This document shows, piece after piece, positions 23,856 to 34,952 of a stretch of 64,000 nt of DNA (positions are counted from its first letter, which is position 1; every line of letters begins with the position of its first letter). Position numbers and translations under genes: made by a program. The notes below the pieces were generated by a model. That model was not told the origin of the DNA. It saw only the letters and a list, made by a program, of their open reading frames with translations, and did no database searches. Origin of the DNA: Antedon mediterranea (Eukaryota; Echinodermata; Crinoidea; Comatulida; Antedonidae); assembly GCF_964355755.1 (NCBI RefSeq), contig NC_092674.1:14143001-14207000 (forward strand). Reading direction: 5' to 3'.

Positions 23856-23901
<46 letters not shown>
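23856..23901. repeat. (TA)n microsatellite
   Basis: A run of AT dinucleotides just past the hairpin satellite. Confidence 0.95.
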
Positions 23902-23903
<2 letters not shown>

Positions 23904-24629
23904 GGTACGTATAAAGTCGAAAAAACTTGTGTTAAATCACAGTGGCGGCCGAACAGTTGGCCCTCATGTAAACTGGAATCACACCAGTAGCCTGGACACA
24001 CCCTAAAATACACTCACGTTACCACACATAGCCTACAGTACATAGGTAGACTTTCCATAACGGAAAGGGCTGTATTTGTAGTCGTGGTAGTTATGAGTAA
24101 CTGAGTTGCATCGCATAAGGTGCCGGATTGTTAGAAAACTTACTTGTAAAAACGTTGTCGTGTTAGAATGGAAATCGGTGATGGAAAATAAGAAAAATTG
24201 TCTTCAACTTAATGTGATCGTGTTAACAGAGAGGGTGCTTGATCAAAGAGGTCGAAAACCCACCCTCTCCGTTCTTAAAATAGAATTGTGTTCCCAGCCC
24301 AATTCTTGATTGTTTTAAAAAACACCCATTTTTTATTTAAAAATAAAACATTGCAAATCGGCGAGATTCGATGGCATGCGTGACTGGCGAAAACTTGCAT
24401 GTTTTGTCGTACTGTAGGCCTATCAGTAGGCATACAGTGACACGTGTATCTTACGTATCCCACGGTACAAAATGTCATACAAATCGTACATTTAATAATT
24501 CGAACAGTCTAGATCGTGAACATAATTCGTAGCGTACGTATACACAGTACACGACGTACGCTTCGCCTAACTATACGCATTTTGATCCCTGGATGGAACA
24601 TGATGTATATATTACGCGTAAATCGTGTG
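23902..24629. other. Non-coding, nothing recognised
   Basis: Mixed-composition sequence with short open frames of no familiar content. No splice-flanked exon or transposon end was identified. Confidence 0.35.
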
Positions 24630-24965
24630 TTTCACGATGCCACTGGATCGGTCACTTAATAATAATAATTAATTTAATTTTCCAATTCATCATGTGTTTG
24701 TCATTACTATGAACTTTAATTGTACTGATTCGAATAATTAATCAGTATAATAATGCTTACCTTCTGATCAATGTTAGTTACATTGAAAACCTTATCCCAA
24801 AGATGCGATGTAAATCAACAGTTGAATAGCAAGAGGAGACATGGGTCGGCTAATTCACTTGCAATTGTTTGTCTTCAGTTTAACAATTATTTGATGACAA
24901 AGTAACAGTTACTGCATAGTCAGAGTGACAATAGTTATAAGAATTATTGTTTCAGATTTGTAGTA
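24630..24965. repeat. Duplicated non-coding block, copy 2
   Basis: Same order of words as 2300-2655 ('ccactggatcgg', 'catcatgtgtttgtcat', 'gttgaatagcaagagg', 'gtcagagtgacaat'). Confidence 0.7.
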
Positions 24966-25019
24966 ATTACGTCAAGTATAGCCTCTTATATATTCTCTGG
25001 TGGTAGCCATGTCAACCAC

Positions 25020-26490
25020 TTGACAGTTATTGTGCATGGCAAAGTGCAAAGTGCCCTGATATTTGCACGGTAAAATCTATACAACAACACCTGCAGCCCC
25101 ATGATTATGTTTAACAATAATATGTAAAATTAATGTTAAACATCAGAGATGTTATCTATCGGGTTGCCAGTTATAATGTAATAAAAACAAATAATACTAG
25201 AATATAAAAACTACATAATGAAAAAAGAAAACCTGGATAACCCCATTTCGTTAACTATACTAACTTTAGCTAAATTGGAGCTCATCAGTCACACATTGTA
25301 GTACATTCCGACTATCAGGAATCTTAAATAAACAATGGTAGGAAAGCGTAAACTTACTGTGAGTTTTTTGTAATTTTGGCCTAAAACAGTTTGGGTGAAT
25401 TGTGTTACTCACGCTCACTCTGCAATCACGATCTCTTTTCGCGAATTCTAATCTCACATAAATGGGCAATAAAATCACTAATAATTAAATTCTACAATGT
25501 AAAGGAAGCCAATGAAGTTCGAAACCCTTTGACACATCAAATATAAGCCTATCGGCCCGTTGTGTAATAATTTCAGTTTTTTACCAACAAATAGCGTGTT
25601 ACATTAGTCCAGTCTATAAAAGGATCAGTGGCATCATCGCACTTCACATTACCTATAAACTGTCTAATTCTGCCTAAACCTCTCGCTCACCCTCTAGTAA
25701 GTGTGGACGATGAATCTCGGAATATAACAATTTAAAGTACCATGTTTATTATTTGGGGCGTGATGGGTGTTAGGGTGGCGACGTTCATTCGAGGGAGGCG
25801 TTTGTTGGTAACATTCCATAAATAATACATTCCTCTAGATATTGACAAACCTGCCTTTAAATATAATAAATATTAAGACTAAAAATAATTTTGGTAAAAA
25901 TATAGCAGAACTTGTATTATCAAGATACTGATTTATGGTGGCCCATCTTGGTTTTGTGTTGATTTGTTTATGTCCTTTATTACTGTATGTTAATTTTCAT
26001 TGATATGTATGCTTTTGCTATTTAGTGTTAGTCTTTGAAGTAAATGTATTTGTTAGTATGGGGCAAACCTTTTGCTATTCGTGACTAAAGAGTAACATTA
26101 CAACACCGTATTTAAACATTATCAAGAGGTGATAAATAAATACACAATTCTATCAAAATGCTTGGTAAATTGTAGATATAGGAGTCAATGAATTCTTCTA
26201 CAAATATAATTGTGTTTGTGTTAAAATACAATATTGCGTTGATAATATTATGTGGCGGGGCGTTTATTAGAGGGTGGAGGTTGAATATTCCAAAGATTGT
26301 TCATGTGGGAGAGGCGTTTATTCAAATAAATGCATTAGATCTAATTGGCATAATTAATACATTGTTTAGTTTCAATCAAACAACAAATAATGACAATCAT
26401 GAGTAGGCCATTTCGGCATACGCAAGACGTTTTCAAACGGCTTGCAACAACATAAGCCAAAGCATCCCGGGTCTCACGGCGATACACATG
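25020..26490. repeat. Paralogous non-coding block B
   Basis: Long stretches are almost identical to 32900-34440 in the same orientation, for example 'gcgtgttacattagtccagt', 'atgtggcggggcgtttatta' and 'gcatcccgggtctca'. The first part (25080-25480) is also nearly identical to 29995-30400. Near 25680-25697 the words 'ctcgctcaccctctagt' look like a worn Helitron 3' terminus. There is no credible coding sequence. Confidence 0.8.
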
Positions 26491-27289
26491 CAGGTATGCA
26501 GTATCTATATATAAATTATGGTTAATTCTGACATAGGCGAGCACAATGCAAAAACTTTGGTACAAATCTCCGCCTTGGATACATACCTTATCTATCCGAG
26601 ATGTACCGCGAAACGTAGATTTGATAACATTAGTGTGCACGCCGACGCTATTGTTCCATATTTATATCTTAGGAAGATATTACAAAGAGTTTTTTAACAA
26701 CATTTATGATTTCAACATTGGATTTTCCTCTCAATTTCAATTCTTCCCGGTCAAAGTAATTTCCGGGTTTAAGATAAGTTCACCTTAGTTTCAAATATTT
26801 TCTCTCTTTTATACACAAGGGAGCAGTTAAAATAATAGATTTGACCCTAAAGGTGACTGGAAACAGGCACTTTCCATCAATCAATACAGTGTCCCTTTGA
26901 AAGACGAAAACAAAATTGGCCATTAATCATAGCCATTTCAGTTTTTTGTTTATTTTAAAACATACCACACGTGTGTGAAGGTACAGTAGTTAAATAATAG
27001 GAATTATACTGCAAATTAATAAAGATCAAATTAAATATACGCCATAAAGAATCAGAATATATTGTGGGGAATAGTATTATAAAATTACATAGGGAGATTT
27101 GATAAGACATTTTTCGAGTGAAATCCCGATAGCTGAGTTTTATTGAGTAAGCTTGCAGGAATAACTGTAGGCTATCTTCCTGTGTCCCGTTAGGACCGAG
27201 ATGTCTGCCCATGTTGCAAGCCGTAATGTCTTCTTTCTTGGGCCCACTCTGTCACGGCAGTTAGTTTCAAAAAATGATTAAATTAAATA
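26491..27289. other. Non-coding, nothing recognised
   Basis: AT-rich sequence without recognisable exons or repeat ends. Confidence 0.35.
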
Positions 27290-27570
27290 ATGTATTAATA
27301 ATTATTAGGATGGTATTCATTTGAATAAACGCCTCTCCAATAAAACATCACTTTGAATAATAACCCCCCCCCCCCCGCCCCCACACAACCCAACTATCTA
27401 ATAAACGTCCATTCACATATTTAGCATTTGTTATTTTTTTTTACCACTTTTCATATCTATGAGAGGATTTCATTTGATTATAAATGTTACCATATTATTA
27501 GAACTAAAAAATTTAACATATATCCCTCGAATAAGCACCTCCCTCAAATGACCTCCGCCTCCCCAAAGGG
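27290..27570. repeat. Inverted partial copy of the 'ggcgtttattagagg' repeat, with a poly-C tract
   Basis: Words such as 'gaataaacgcctctcc', 'ctaataaacgtccattc' and 'gaataagcacctccctcaaatg' are the reverse complement of the motif family seen at 9380-9770, 25750-26350, 33680-34300 and 43410-43755. A C-run (about 27364-27380) interrupts it. The opposite orientation shows that this family also moves or is shuffled independently of the large direct duplications. Confidence 0.6.
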
Positions 27571-27735
27571 CCCTACCAAACAATAAAAACTATACTTTAA
27601 AATGTTATTAATCATCTAAAACACTGTGAAACAAAGTAGTTCAGTTTTACGAATGTCAAGCATTTTCAATAATGGTAACCGACAGAAAATGTATAAGGAG
27701 AACATTATCATTCCGAGAACCATCGTCTACACTTC

Positions 27736-27772
27736 CTAGAGGGGGAGCGAGCGAAGCGAGCTCACCCTCTAG
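27736..27772 (+). mobile_element. Helitron 3' terminus
   Basis: The arm ctagaggg (27736-27743) pairs with ccctctag (27765-27772) around the core 'gcgagcgaagcgagc', and the element ends CTAG followed by T. The upstream 'attccgagaaccatcg' matches the same position in the full Helitron at 45576-46891. A 5' end for this copy was not located, so its body may be truncated. Confidence 0.7.
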
Positions 27773-27899
27773 TATATTTAATTTTGCTTAAGTTCAGTCT
27801 ACACTATCAAACTTTATGTGAAAAAATTGATATGCCCATATTATAGGCCTATGGATATCACTACCATATTTGGGCACATAACATTTTTTTTATTCTACA

Positions 27900-29025
27900 T
27901 TTGTTTGTATGTGTATTATACAAACATGGTGATGTTATTGACACCGATATCAGACCTTCTGTTCTTTCAGACCATCAAGCTATTTCGTTGAAAATTATAA
28001 ATAGTCATAAGAAAAAAGGACCTGGAAATTGGAAATTCAATAATAGTTTTTTGGAGGATAAAGATTTTATACAAAGCATTTTAAATATTATTGAAAATAT
28101 TTAAAAAAATGAAAACAAGCTTAATCCAAGTCTCTTATGGGAATACCTAAAAATTAAAATAAAGGAATTCTTGTGTAAATACGGAATAAATAAGAAAATC
28201 CAAAAAAAATATAAGAAAGAATACATTAATTAAAGAAGTGTATACGTTAAACGATGAGCTTGATGGTGCTTATGATCAAAAGACAGAAAAGATATTAAAT
28301 AACAAATTAAAAGAGCTAAACCAAATGTATACATCTGAAGCAAAAGGAGCACAAATTAGGGCTCGAGTAGAATGAACTGAAAAAGGAGAAAGAAATACTA
28401 AGTTCTTTTTAGGTTTAGAAACCTAATGGGAAAATTACTACAAACACCCAGGAAATTCTTAACGAGCAAGTTAGGTTTTTCAAAGAATTGTATAAAGAAA
28501 CCCCTTCAAACCAGGAAAATATTAATAGTTATTTTGGTAGTACTAAAATCAATACACTGTCATTTGAAGAAGAGCAATAATGTGAATGTGTGTTAACAAA
28601 TTATGAATGCAAGATGGCTCTTTTAAACATGAAGTTAAATAAAAGTCCTGGTATAGATGGGCTAACAGTCGAATGTTATCGCACATTCTGGGATTCCTTA
28701 GGAAATTTATTGTGTGATTCTGTTAACTTCAGTTTCTTGAATAAAAAACTGACATCTTCGCAACGTAAAGGTATTATTTCATTACTGTATAAAAAAGGTG
28801 AAAGAGAGAAGCTTCATAATTGGAGACCTATTACTCTTTTGAATATTGATTATAATATTATTGCACAAGTGTTAGCCAATATGTTACATTCGGTCATTAG
28901 CTCCATATTTAATAATGATCAAAAGGGATATATCAAAGGCAGGTTCTCGGGTGAAAGCATAAGATTAATAGAAGATTTACTTGATTATAGTGACGCCTAT
29001 GACACCAACGCAAGTATAAAACAAC
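27900..29025 (+). pseudogene. L1/Tx1-like retrotransposon fragment
   Basis: The order is an endonuclease end with VLSDHQAISLKI (near 27960), a linker with stops and frameshifts (ERNTKFFLGLET near 28390), then 156 open codons with LNKSPGIDGLTVECYRTFW, SQRKGIISLLYKKGE, NWRPITLLNIDYNI and DQKGYIKGRFSGESIRL. The GYIKGRFIGENIRLI-type block and LLNxDYKI are diagnostic of the L1/Tx1 group, unlike the CR1-superfamily elements elsewhere in the window. The fragment stops before the FADD palm because the next 860 bp are a MITE inserted at 29026. It is dead, with several breaks. Confidence 0.85.
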
Positions 29026-29884
29026 TACCGTATATTTCGGTGTATAAGTCGCACTTTTGACACGCAAATTTGACCTCCAAATTAAGGGTGCGTCTTATAC
29101 ACCGAACATAAATGCCTCACCACACAGATTGTACATAGGCCTAGGCTATCGTCACCTCGTTTGCTAGGCCTGAGTAGGCTAGGCCTAGCTACAGTAACTA
29201 ACTAACGTAACGGCAACCTGCTTCTGCCTAGGCCTAGTTTTCAAGTCATTTTAGCATGATGTTATACTAAATATGATGAAAAGATTTGTTCATTATGGCG
29301 CTCCGATAAAATTTCATTTGTACGTAAACGTTTACGTCGTACGATTGGAATAGTATTTATTTATACAGTAGTTATACGCACGATCGCCGTACCCCAAGCG
29401 CAAGCCCTTCTTTTGGTGGCACATGGTGTGCGGTATTCGACTAGTATATTCTCCAGGTGATTATAGCATGGACCTAGCGTACACACTTCTCGGATACATA
29501 GATACTAATCGAATACGATTGTCTGTGAAAACGTGCGCCCTCTCGAAATGATCGAGCGAGGCTAGCCCACACACGTGCGTGTTACACACACGACGGTCAT
29601 GCACTCGATGTTGCGGCGAAACTCATGAATAACAAGTGAGAAAGAACTTGTTGAGGCTGGGCGCGGCCGAGCCTAGGTAAGAAAAAACCTAAATAAAGGA
29701 CGCCGTTGTAGATATAACAAAATATATTATCACAATAATATTGATTACAATTTAAAAAAACATTGTTTTGATGAAATATAAGGTGCGTCTTATACATCGA
29801 CGATATAAAAAATACCGATATTTTACTCTCAGTTGGGGGTGCGTCTTATACACAGGTGCGACTTATACACCGAAATATACGGTA
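29026..29884. mobile_element. TA-flanked MITE with 27-bp terminal inverted repeats
   Basis: The left end ccgtatatttcggtgtataa (28 onward) and the right end ttatacaccgaaatatacgg are exact inverted repeats (29028-29054 and 29856-29882), flanked on both sides by TA. Internal copies of 'ggtgcgtcttatacac' lie next to both ends. TA duplication and a small size without transposase suggest a Tc1/mariner-type non-autonomous element. The fold-back 'TATAAGTCGCAC' family is widespread in animals. Confidence 0.85.
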
Positions 29885-29929
29885 TATTCTACAAATAAAC
29901 AGGATCAGAAATAGACAATGTAGTCGCTT

Positions 29930-30425
29930 AGTATATATACCAATTTCATCATGTAACTTCTGTGTTCAGTGTTCTGTTATTTACGTACACTATACAACAA
30001 CACCTGCAGCCCCGTGATTATGTTTAACAATAATATGTAAAATTAATGTTAAACATCAGAGATGTTATCTATCGGGTTGCCAGTTATAATGTAGTAAAAA
30101 CAAATAATGCTAGAATATAAAAACTACATAATGAAAAAAGAAAACCTGGATAACCCCATTTCGTTAACTATACTAACTTTAGCTAAATTGGAGCTCATCA
30201 GTCACACATTGTAGTACATTCCGACTATCAGGAATCTTAAATAAACAATGGTAGGAAAGCGTAAACTTACTGTGAGTTTTTTGTAATTTAAATTATAATA
30301 GTATGACGTTAATTAGGCCTATTTCAGATAACAGGATAGCGGATTTTGTTTTATCAGGCTCACTCTGCAATCACGATCTCTTTTCTCGAATTCTAATCTC
30401 ACATAAACGGGCAATGAAATCATTA
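29930..30425. repeat. Paralogous non-coding block B'
   Basis: From 'caacaacacctgcagcccc' to 'ctaatctcacataaa' it is almost identical to 25080-25455. The preceding 'tcagaaatagacaatgtagt' matches 8060-8090 of block A. Confidence 0.85.
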
Positions 30426-31064
30426 TTAAAAACATGTAAGCTTATACAGTAGGCATATATTTATAGTATTTATTAATCTATTTTTTGTATTGTTTTACTT
30501 GGTTTCATCGTATTAATAGCCTATTCGTGGATACTATTTTAAAAAATACAAACAAAGGTTTGCATTTTTTGACGATGGTTTCGCTGTATAGCTTAATGTC
30601 TGTTTCTATAGAAACTCTCAGATCAACCGGCGGACGCTTTAAATAATGTTGCTGATGACTTTTATGATGATTTTGAAGAATAAACTGAATAATTAAAAAT
30701 GAGGCATATAAAAATCATTTTGCAGGATTGATTTCCGTAATATAAATTATGTAAAAGCGTTGTTTCCAGTTTTTATAGTTGAGGCCGACATATCGAGTAT
30801 GATGTTATACAAAATTATGATTGCTATAAAAACATGATAGGAAAATAACTATTGTTGTTACGTTGTACCATGTTGTGTTGAAGTTTAACAGAACAATATA
30901 AATAGTTCTAATGGTTCTGCTAATTTAGTATTATTTATATAATGTAGTGACAGTACTTTAGGTATGTTATTACCGGTTCGCCATTTAAATTTGAAAATGA
31001 AACCATTTATTTTAATAACACTGAACTATATAGCACCCTCATTAATAATGTTTGTAAAACTTAC

Positions 31065-31163
31065 ATTGATTGTAATATCCAACTTAGCACCTGCCTTGAG
31101 CAAAATACTGCAAACATCTGTGTGGCCCTTACTTGCAGCAGAATGCAAAGGTGTCCAACCGTT
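31065..31163 (-). CDS. Ankyrin-repeat exon (33 codons)
   Basis: Minus strand: an ATTTCAG acceptor, 99 nt, then a GTAAGT donor (acttac at 31059-31064). The translation begins NGWTPLHSAASKGHTDVC and ends in a KAGAKLDITIN segment, a full ankyrin repeat close to the family consensus G.TPLH.AA..GH. Flanks on both sides ('ttaccggttcgccatttaaat' on one, 'attacaaacattatg' and 'gtatttttcact' on the other) align with those of the exons at 11905 and 40307. The frame is intact. With exons spaced 9-19 kb apart, splicing them together would need large TE-filled introns, or they belong to separate gene copies. Confidence 0.85.
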
Positions 31164-31424
31164 CTGAAATATTACAAACATTATGTCATAGTATTTTTCA
31201 CTTCACATCAAACTATCTAATATTGTACTAAAATAAATAAGGTGTGATCATGTGTAATACAAATTCAATTAAATAATTACATTTATATAATCATTTAAAG
31301 TATGTGTAATCAGTGCTACTAAGCGCCTTTGATGATTACATTGTTTACTTAATTATGGCAACACAAACACAATATAAGTATATTAAAGTTACTTTTTGAA
31401 ACTTAAAATTCAGCACCCGTCTAT

Positions 31425-31910
31425 TTACAGGAACTAATTCAGAAGTATAACCCTGGTCGCCAGGGACTCAGATCTACATAAGATATTACTCGTCTTGTTG
31501 TTCCTAAAACTAATGGACTATTTAGTGATAAATCATTTTCTGTCATTGGACCTAAGTTATGGAACAATTTACCTATTAATGTTCGTATTGCTCCAAGTAT
31601 ACAATGTTTTAAAAAATTGTTAAATAGTTTTCTTAATTTAGATATGTACTCCTTTTTTATTTAGAGCGAACGCAAACAAGGATGAACTAACTCAGAACAT
31701 AATCACTAAGCGTTCAACCCCAGGCAGGCTGCCCACGGCAGACCGGAATACGTGAGGGTACGATCCTCCCTGCCTCTAAAAACTAAACACTTAACAAAAA
31801 CGAGATGCGAGAAAACAGAAATTACGATATGTACTGCTCTAATTAATGTACAGCGCTTTGGTCTTTGGGGAAAAGCGCTTTATATATACATATACATATA
31901 GTATAGTATA
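31425..31910 (+). pseudogene. RT C-terminal tail of a non-LTR element
   Basis: The plus strand reads ELIQKYNPGRQGLRST, a stop, then SFSVIGPKLWNNLPINVRI and CFKKLLNSFL. This is the classic end of CR1/Jockey-superfamily ORF2 (Y.P.R.LRS ... F...GP.LWN.LP). After the ORF, 'cagcgctttggtctttggg' and 'gaaaagcgctttatat' form a stem-loop near the 3' end (31850-31885), followed by a 'tatacatatacatatagtatag' simple-repeat tail. It is a 5'-truncated dead insertion. Confidence 0.8.
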
Positions 31911-32899
31911 GTATACAATACATTGCCATAAATAGGTTGTTAAATGATACGGGTATGTACTTCTTGTATCTAATTTGTAAACAACAATATAATTTTAATT
32001 ATAAATTTGTAATATTAAACCATTGGACAGTGTGTGTGTGAAATATGTAATGTACTTCCTCTATCTAATTTATAAAAAAATATATTTTAATTAGACTTGT
32101 CTTTATTCATTAGGCATAATGTGTATGTACCAGTTCCAGAAACGAATGAAAAACGATTATTAATAAAAGTATGAAAGAACACTTAAAACGAACAATGCTT
32201 AATGGTTTTCCTAAAAATTTAACTCAATCATCACCGTGATGAATTCGGGATATTTGCGTCATAACATGAAATACACATAATACTCTATGATCTGCAAAAA
32301 AAAAATCTTTATAGTGTGCTGAGTGGTGTCTATCAATTTTGTACATATAGTAACAATGTGGTCCAAGCATGAGCTTTTTTCTTTTCCTTCTATTATTATC
32401 CTTAATAACATTGCTAATTAATTTCATTTCTTATAAGAAACTCCTTATATTCTTGTGATAATCCCGCGATAATAATAAGTAACATCAGCAACACTAAATA
32501 CGTACACTTTTCATAAAGGAGAAATTATATCCAGGTTATTAGTGTATGGGTAGTAGCACAACTATCATTTATTCTGGTGATTACCGTAACAGATCACAGT
32601 TTAACGTTGGGAAACATGTAGTGTTAATTTAATATAGGCATAATAAAATAAAAAATAAAAATTATTAATAAAGATTACGGTATAAGTTCACCTTATCAAT
32701 AAATGATTAGGAGAAAAAAAATAATAAACCGGACGTGTTGGTCAGCCGATTGCAAATTTGAACCAAATCAAATGAAAACGGAATAAAAACAATACCATAT
32801 ATTTATATTGTATGATCAATATTGCACTTGTTTAGTGAATTTTAGATGTTAAAACGGCAACAATACGAGCTAGGCCTACTTTGTAGTGGCATGAAAGTA
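31911..32899. other. Probable intron with weak paralogy to 14170-14300
   Basis: 'atgaaatacacataatactc' and 'tttatagtgtgctgagtg' near 32270-32330 match 14190-14240, continuing the duplication around the ankyrin exons. Otherwise no features are seen. Confidence 0.45.
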
Positions 32900-34440
32900 G
32901 AGTATGGCTTACGTGGTTTAACGTCTGAACTGTACTAACTTTAAATCAACTGAAGCTCATCAGTCATACATTTTGGATTTGACAAAACATTTAAAATCAA
33001 AACTGATTACATTCCGATTTTCGGGATGTTTAAATATTGTCAAAAAGGTAGGAAGACCTAAACTTACTGTGATTTTTTTGTATTTAAATTATAATAGTAT
33101 GAGGTTAATTTGGCCTAAAACAGTTTAGTGAATTGTGTTACTCACGCTCACTTTGCAATCACGATCTCTTTTCGCGAATTCTAATCTCACATAAATAGGC
33201 AATTAAATCATTCATAAAAACATTCAAATGTCTTAAACTAAATTCTACAATGTAATGAATTAGTGACACCTCAAATATAAGCCTATCGGCCCGGGTGTGT
33301 ATATGTATGTTAAAAGTACAGCATTTATGCAGACAGCATACACTTGCTGATAGTTATACATATACATACCTATTGACAGTAGCAGAATCGGGTGCTTATT
33401 TGCAGTTTTTTTACCAACACATAGCGTGTTACATTAGTCCAGTCTATAAAGGGACTAGTGACATTATCGCACGTCGCATTACCTATAAACTGTCTAATTC
33501 TGCCTCTCGGTCATCCTCTAGTAAGTGTGAGCGATGGATCTCGGAATGTTAAATAATAACTCGGGTAAAACATTGGTTACCCTATTTATTGCAATGCTTG
33601 CTATTCGTTAAAATAAACATAATCTGTTTGTCAGTGTCTTTTTTAGACTAAATAAGATGAGGAATATAACAATTTAAAGTACCATGTTTATTATTCGGGG
33701 CGTGGTGGGTGTTAGGGTGGCGGCGTTCATTCGAGGGAGCCGTTTGTTGGTAACATTTCATAATTAATACATTCCTCTAGATATGGACAAACCTGCCTTT
33801 AGATATAAAGAATATTAAGACTAAAAATAATTTTGTTAAAAATATAGCAGAACTTGTATTATCAAGATACTGATTTATGGTGGCCCATCTTGGTTTTGTG
33901 TTGTTTTGTTTATGTCCTTTATTACTGTATGTTAATTTTCATTGATATGTATGCTTTTGCTATTTTAGTGTTAGTCTTTGAAGTAAATGTATTTGTTAGT
34001 ATGGGGCAAACCTTTTGCTATTCGTGACTAAAGAGTAACATTACAACACCGTATTTAAAAATTATCAAGAGGTGATAAATAAATAAACAATTCTATCAAA
34101 ATGCTTGGTAAATTGTAGATATAGCAGTCAATGAATTCTTCTACAAATATAATTGTGTTTGTGTTAAAATACAATATTGCGTTGATAGTATTATGTGGCG
34201 GGGCGTTTATTAGAGGGTGGAGGTTGAATATTCCAAAGATTTTTCACGTCGGAGTGACGTTTATTTAAATAAATGCATTAGACCTAATTGGTATAATCAA
34301 TGCATTATTTAATTTAAATGAAACACCAAATAATGACAATTATCAGTATTTCGGCATAAGCAAGACGTTTTCAAACGGCTTGCAACACCATGGGCCACAG
34401 CATCCCGGGTCTCAACGGCGATACACATGCAGATAACGCA
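32900..34440. repeat. Paralogous non-coding block C
   Basis: A close relative of 25020-26490, offset by about 7.9 kb. It carries an extra insertion near 33290-33400 and ends at the same 'gcatcccgggtctcaacgg' stretch. Confidence 0.8.
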
Positions 34441-34952
34441 CAATTGATTTGATATTTTTATGGGGTTTTTTTTTGCAGTATATATTTTATTTTGCTTAAG
34501 TTCAGTCTACACTATCAAACTTTATGTGAAAAAAAAGTGATGTGCCCATATTTGGACATGATGATGTCATATCACTACCATTATTTGGACACATTACACT
34601 TTTTTTATATTTTATGTATCTTCATTTCTTATTCAACGTATAAAATGGAACTTCGTGTAATCGCTGACGGGATAGCGACATATTCTGACACTTTGCTTGA
34701 TTCAATAACAGTAGGTTGGCTGTAGACCACTTTGCAATATACTCTACTACGACGTCCTCTTGTAATGATAATATATCACAATCTGAGCGAATACATCTTG
34801 AAAAGAATGTGTCATCCGCGTATTGTCAGGGTTTATTTTGTAAATGTGGTTGCAAAACATAAACATTAAATATTAATGGTCCAAGACATGACCCTTGTGG
34901 TATAGCCTACCGGATATAACTGATGTCCATGACAAATACTTGCCCTGAAATA

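Noticed and set aside
25266-25478. Possible minus-strand exon (70 codons) in duplicated block B
   Set aside because: The near-identical copies at 30.2 and 33.1 kb do not keep the frame; treated as non-coding.
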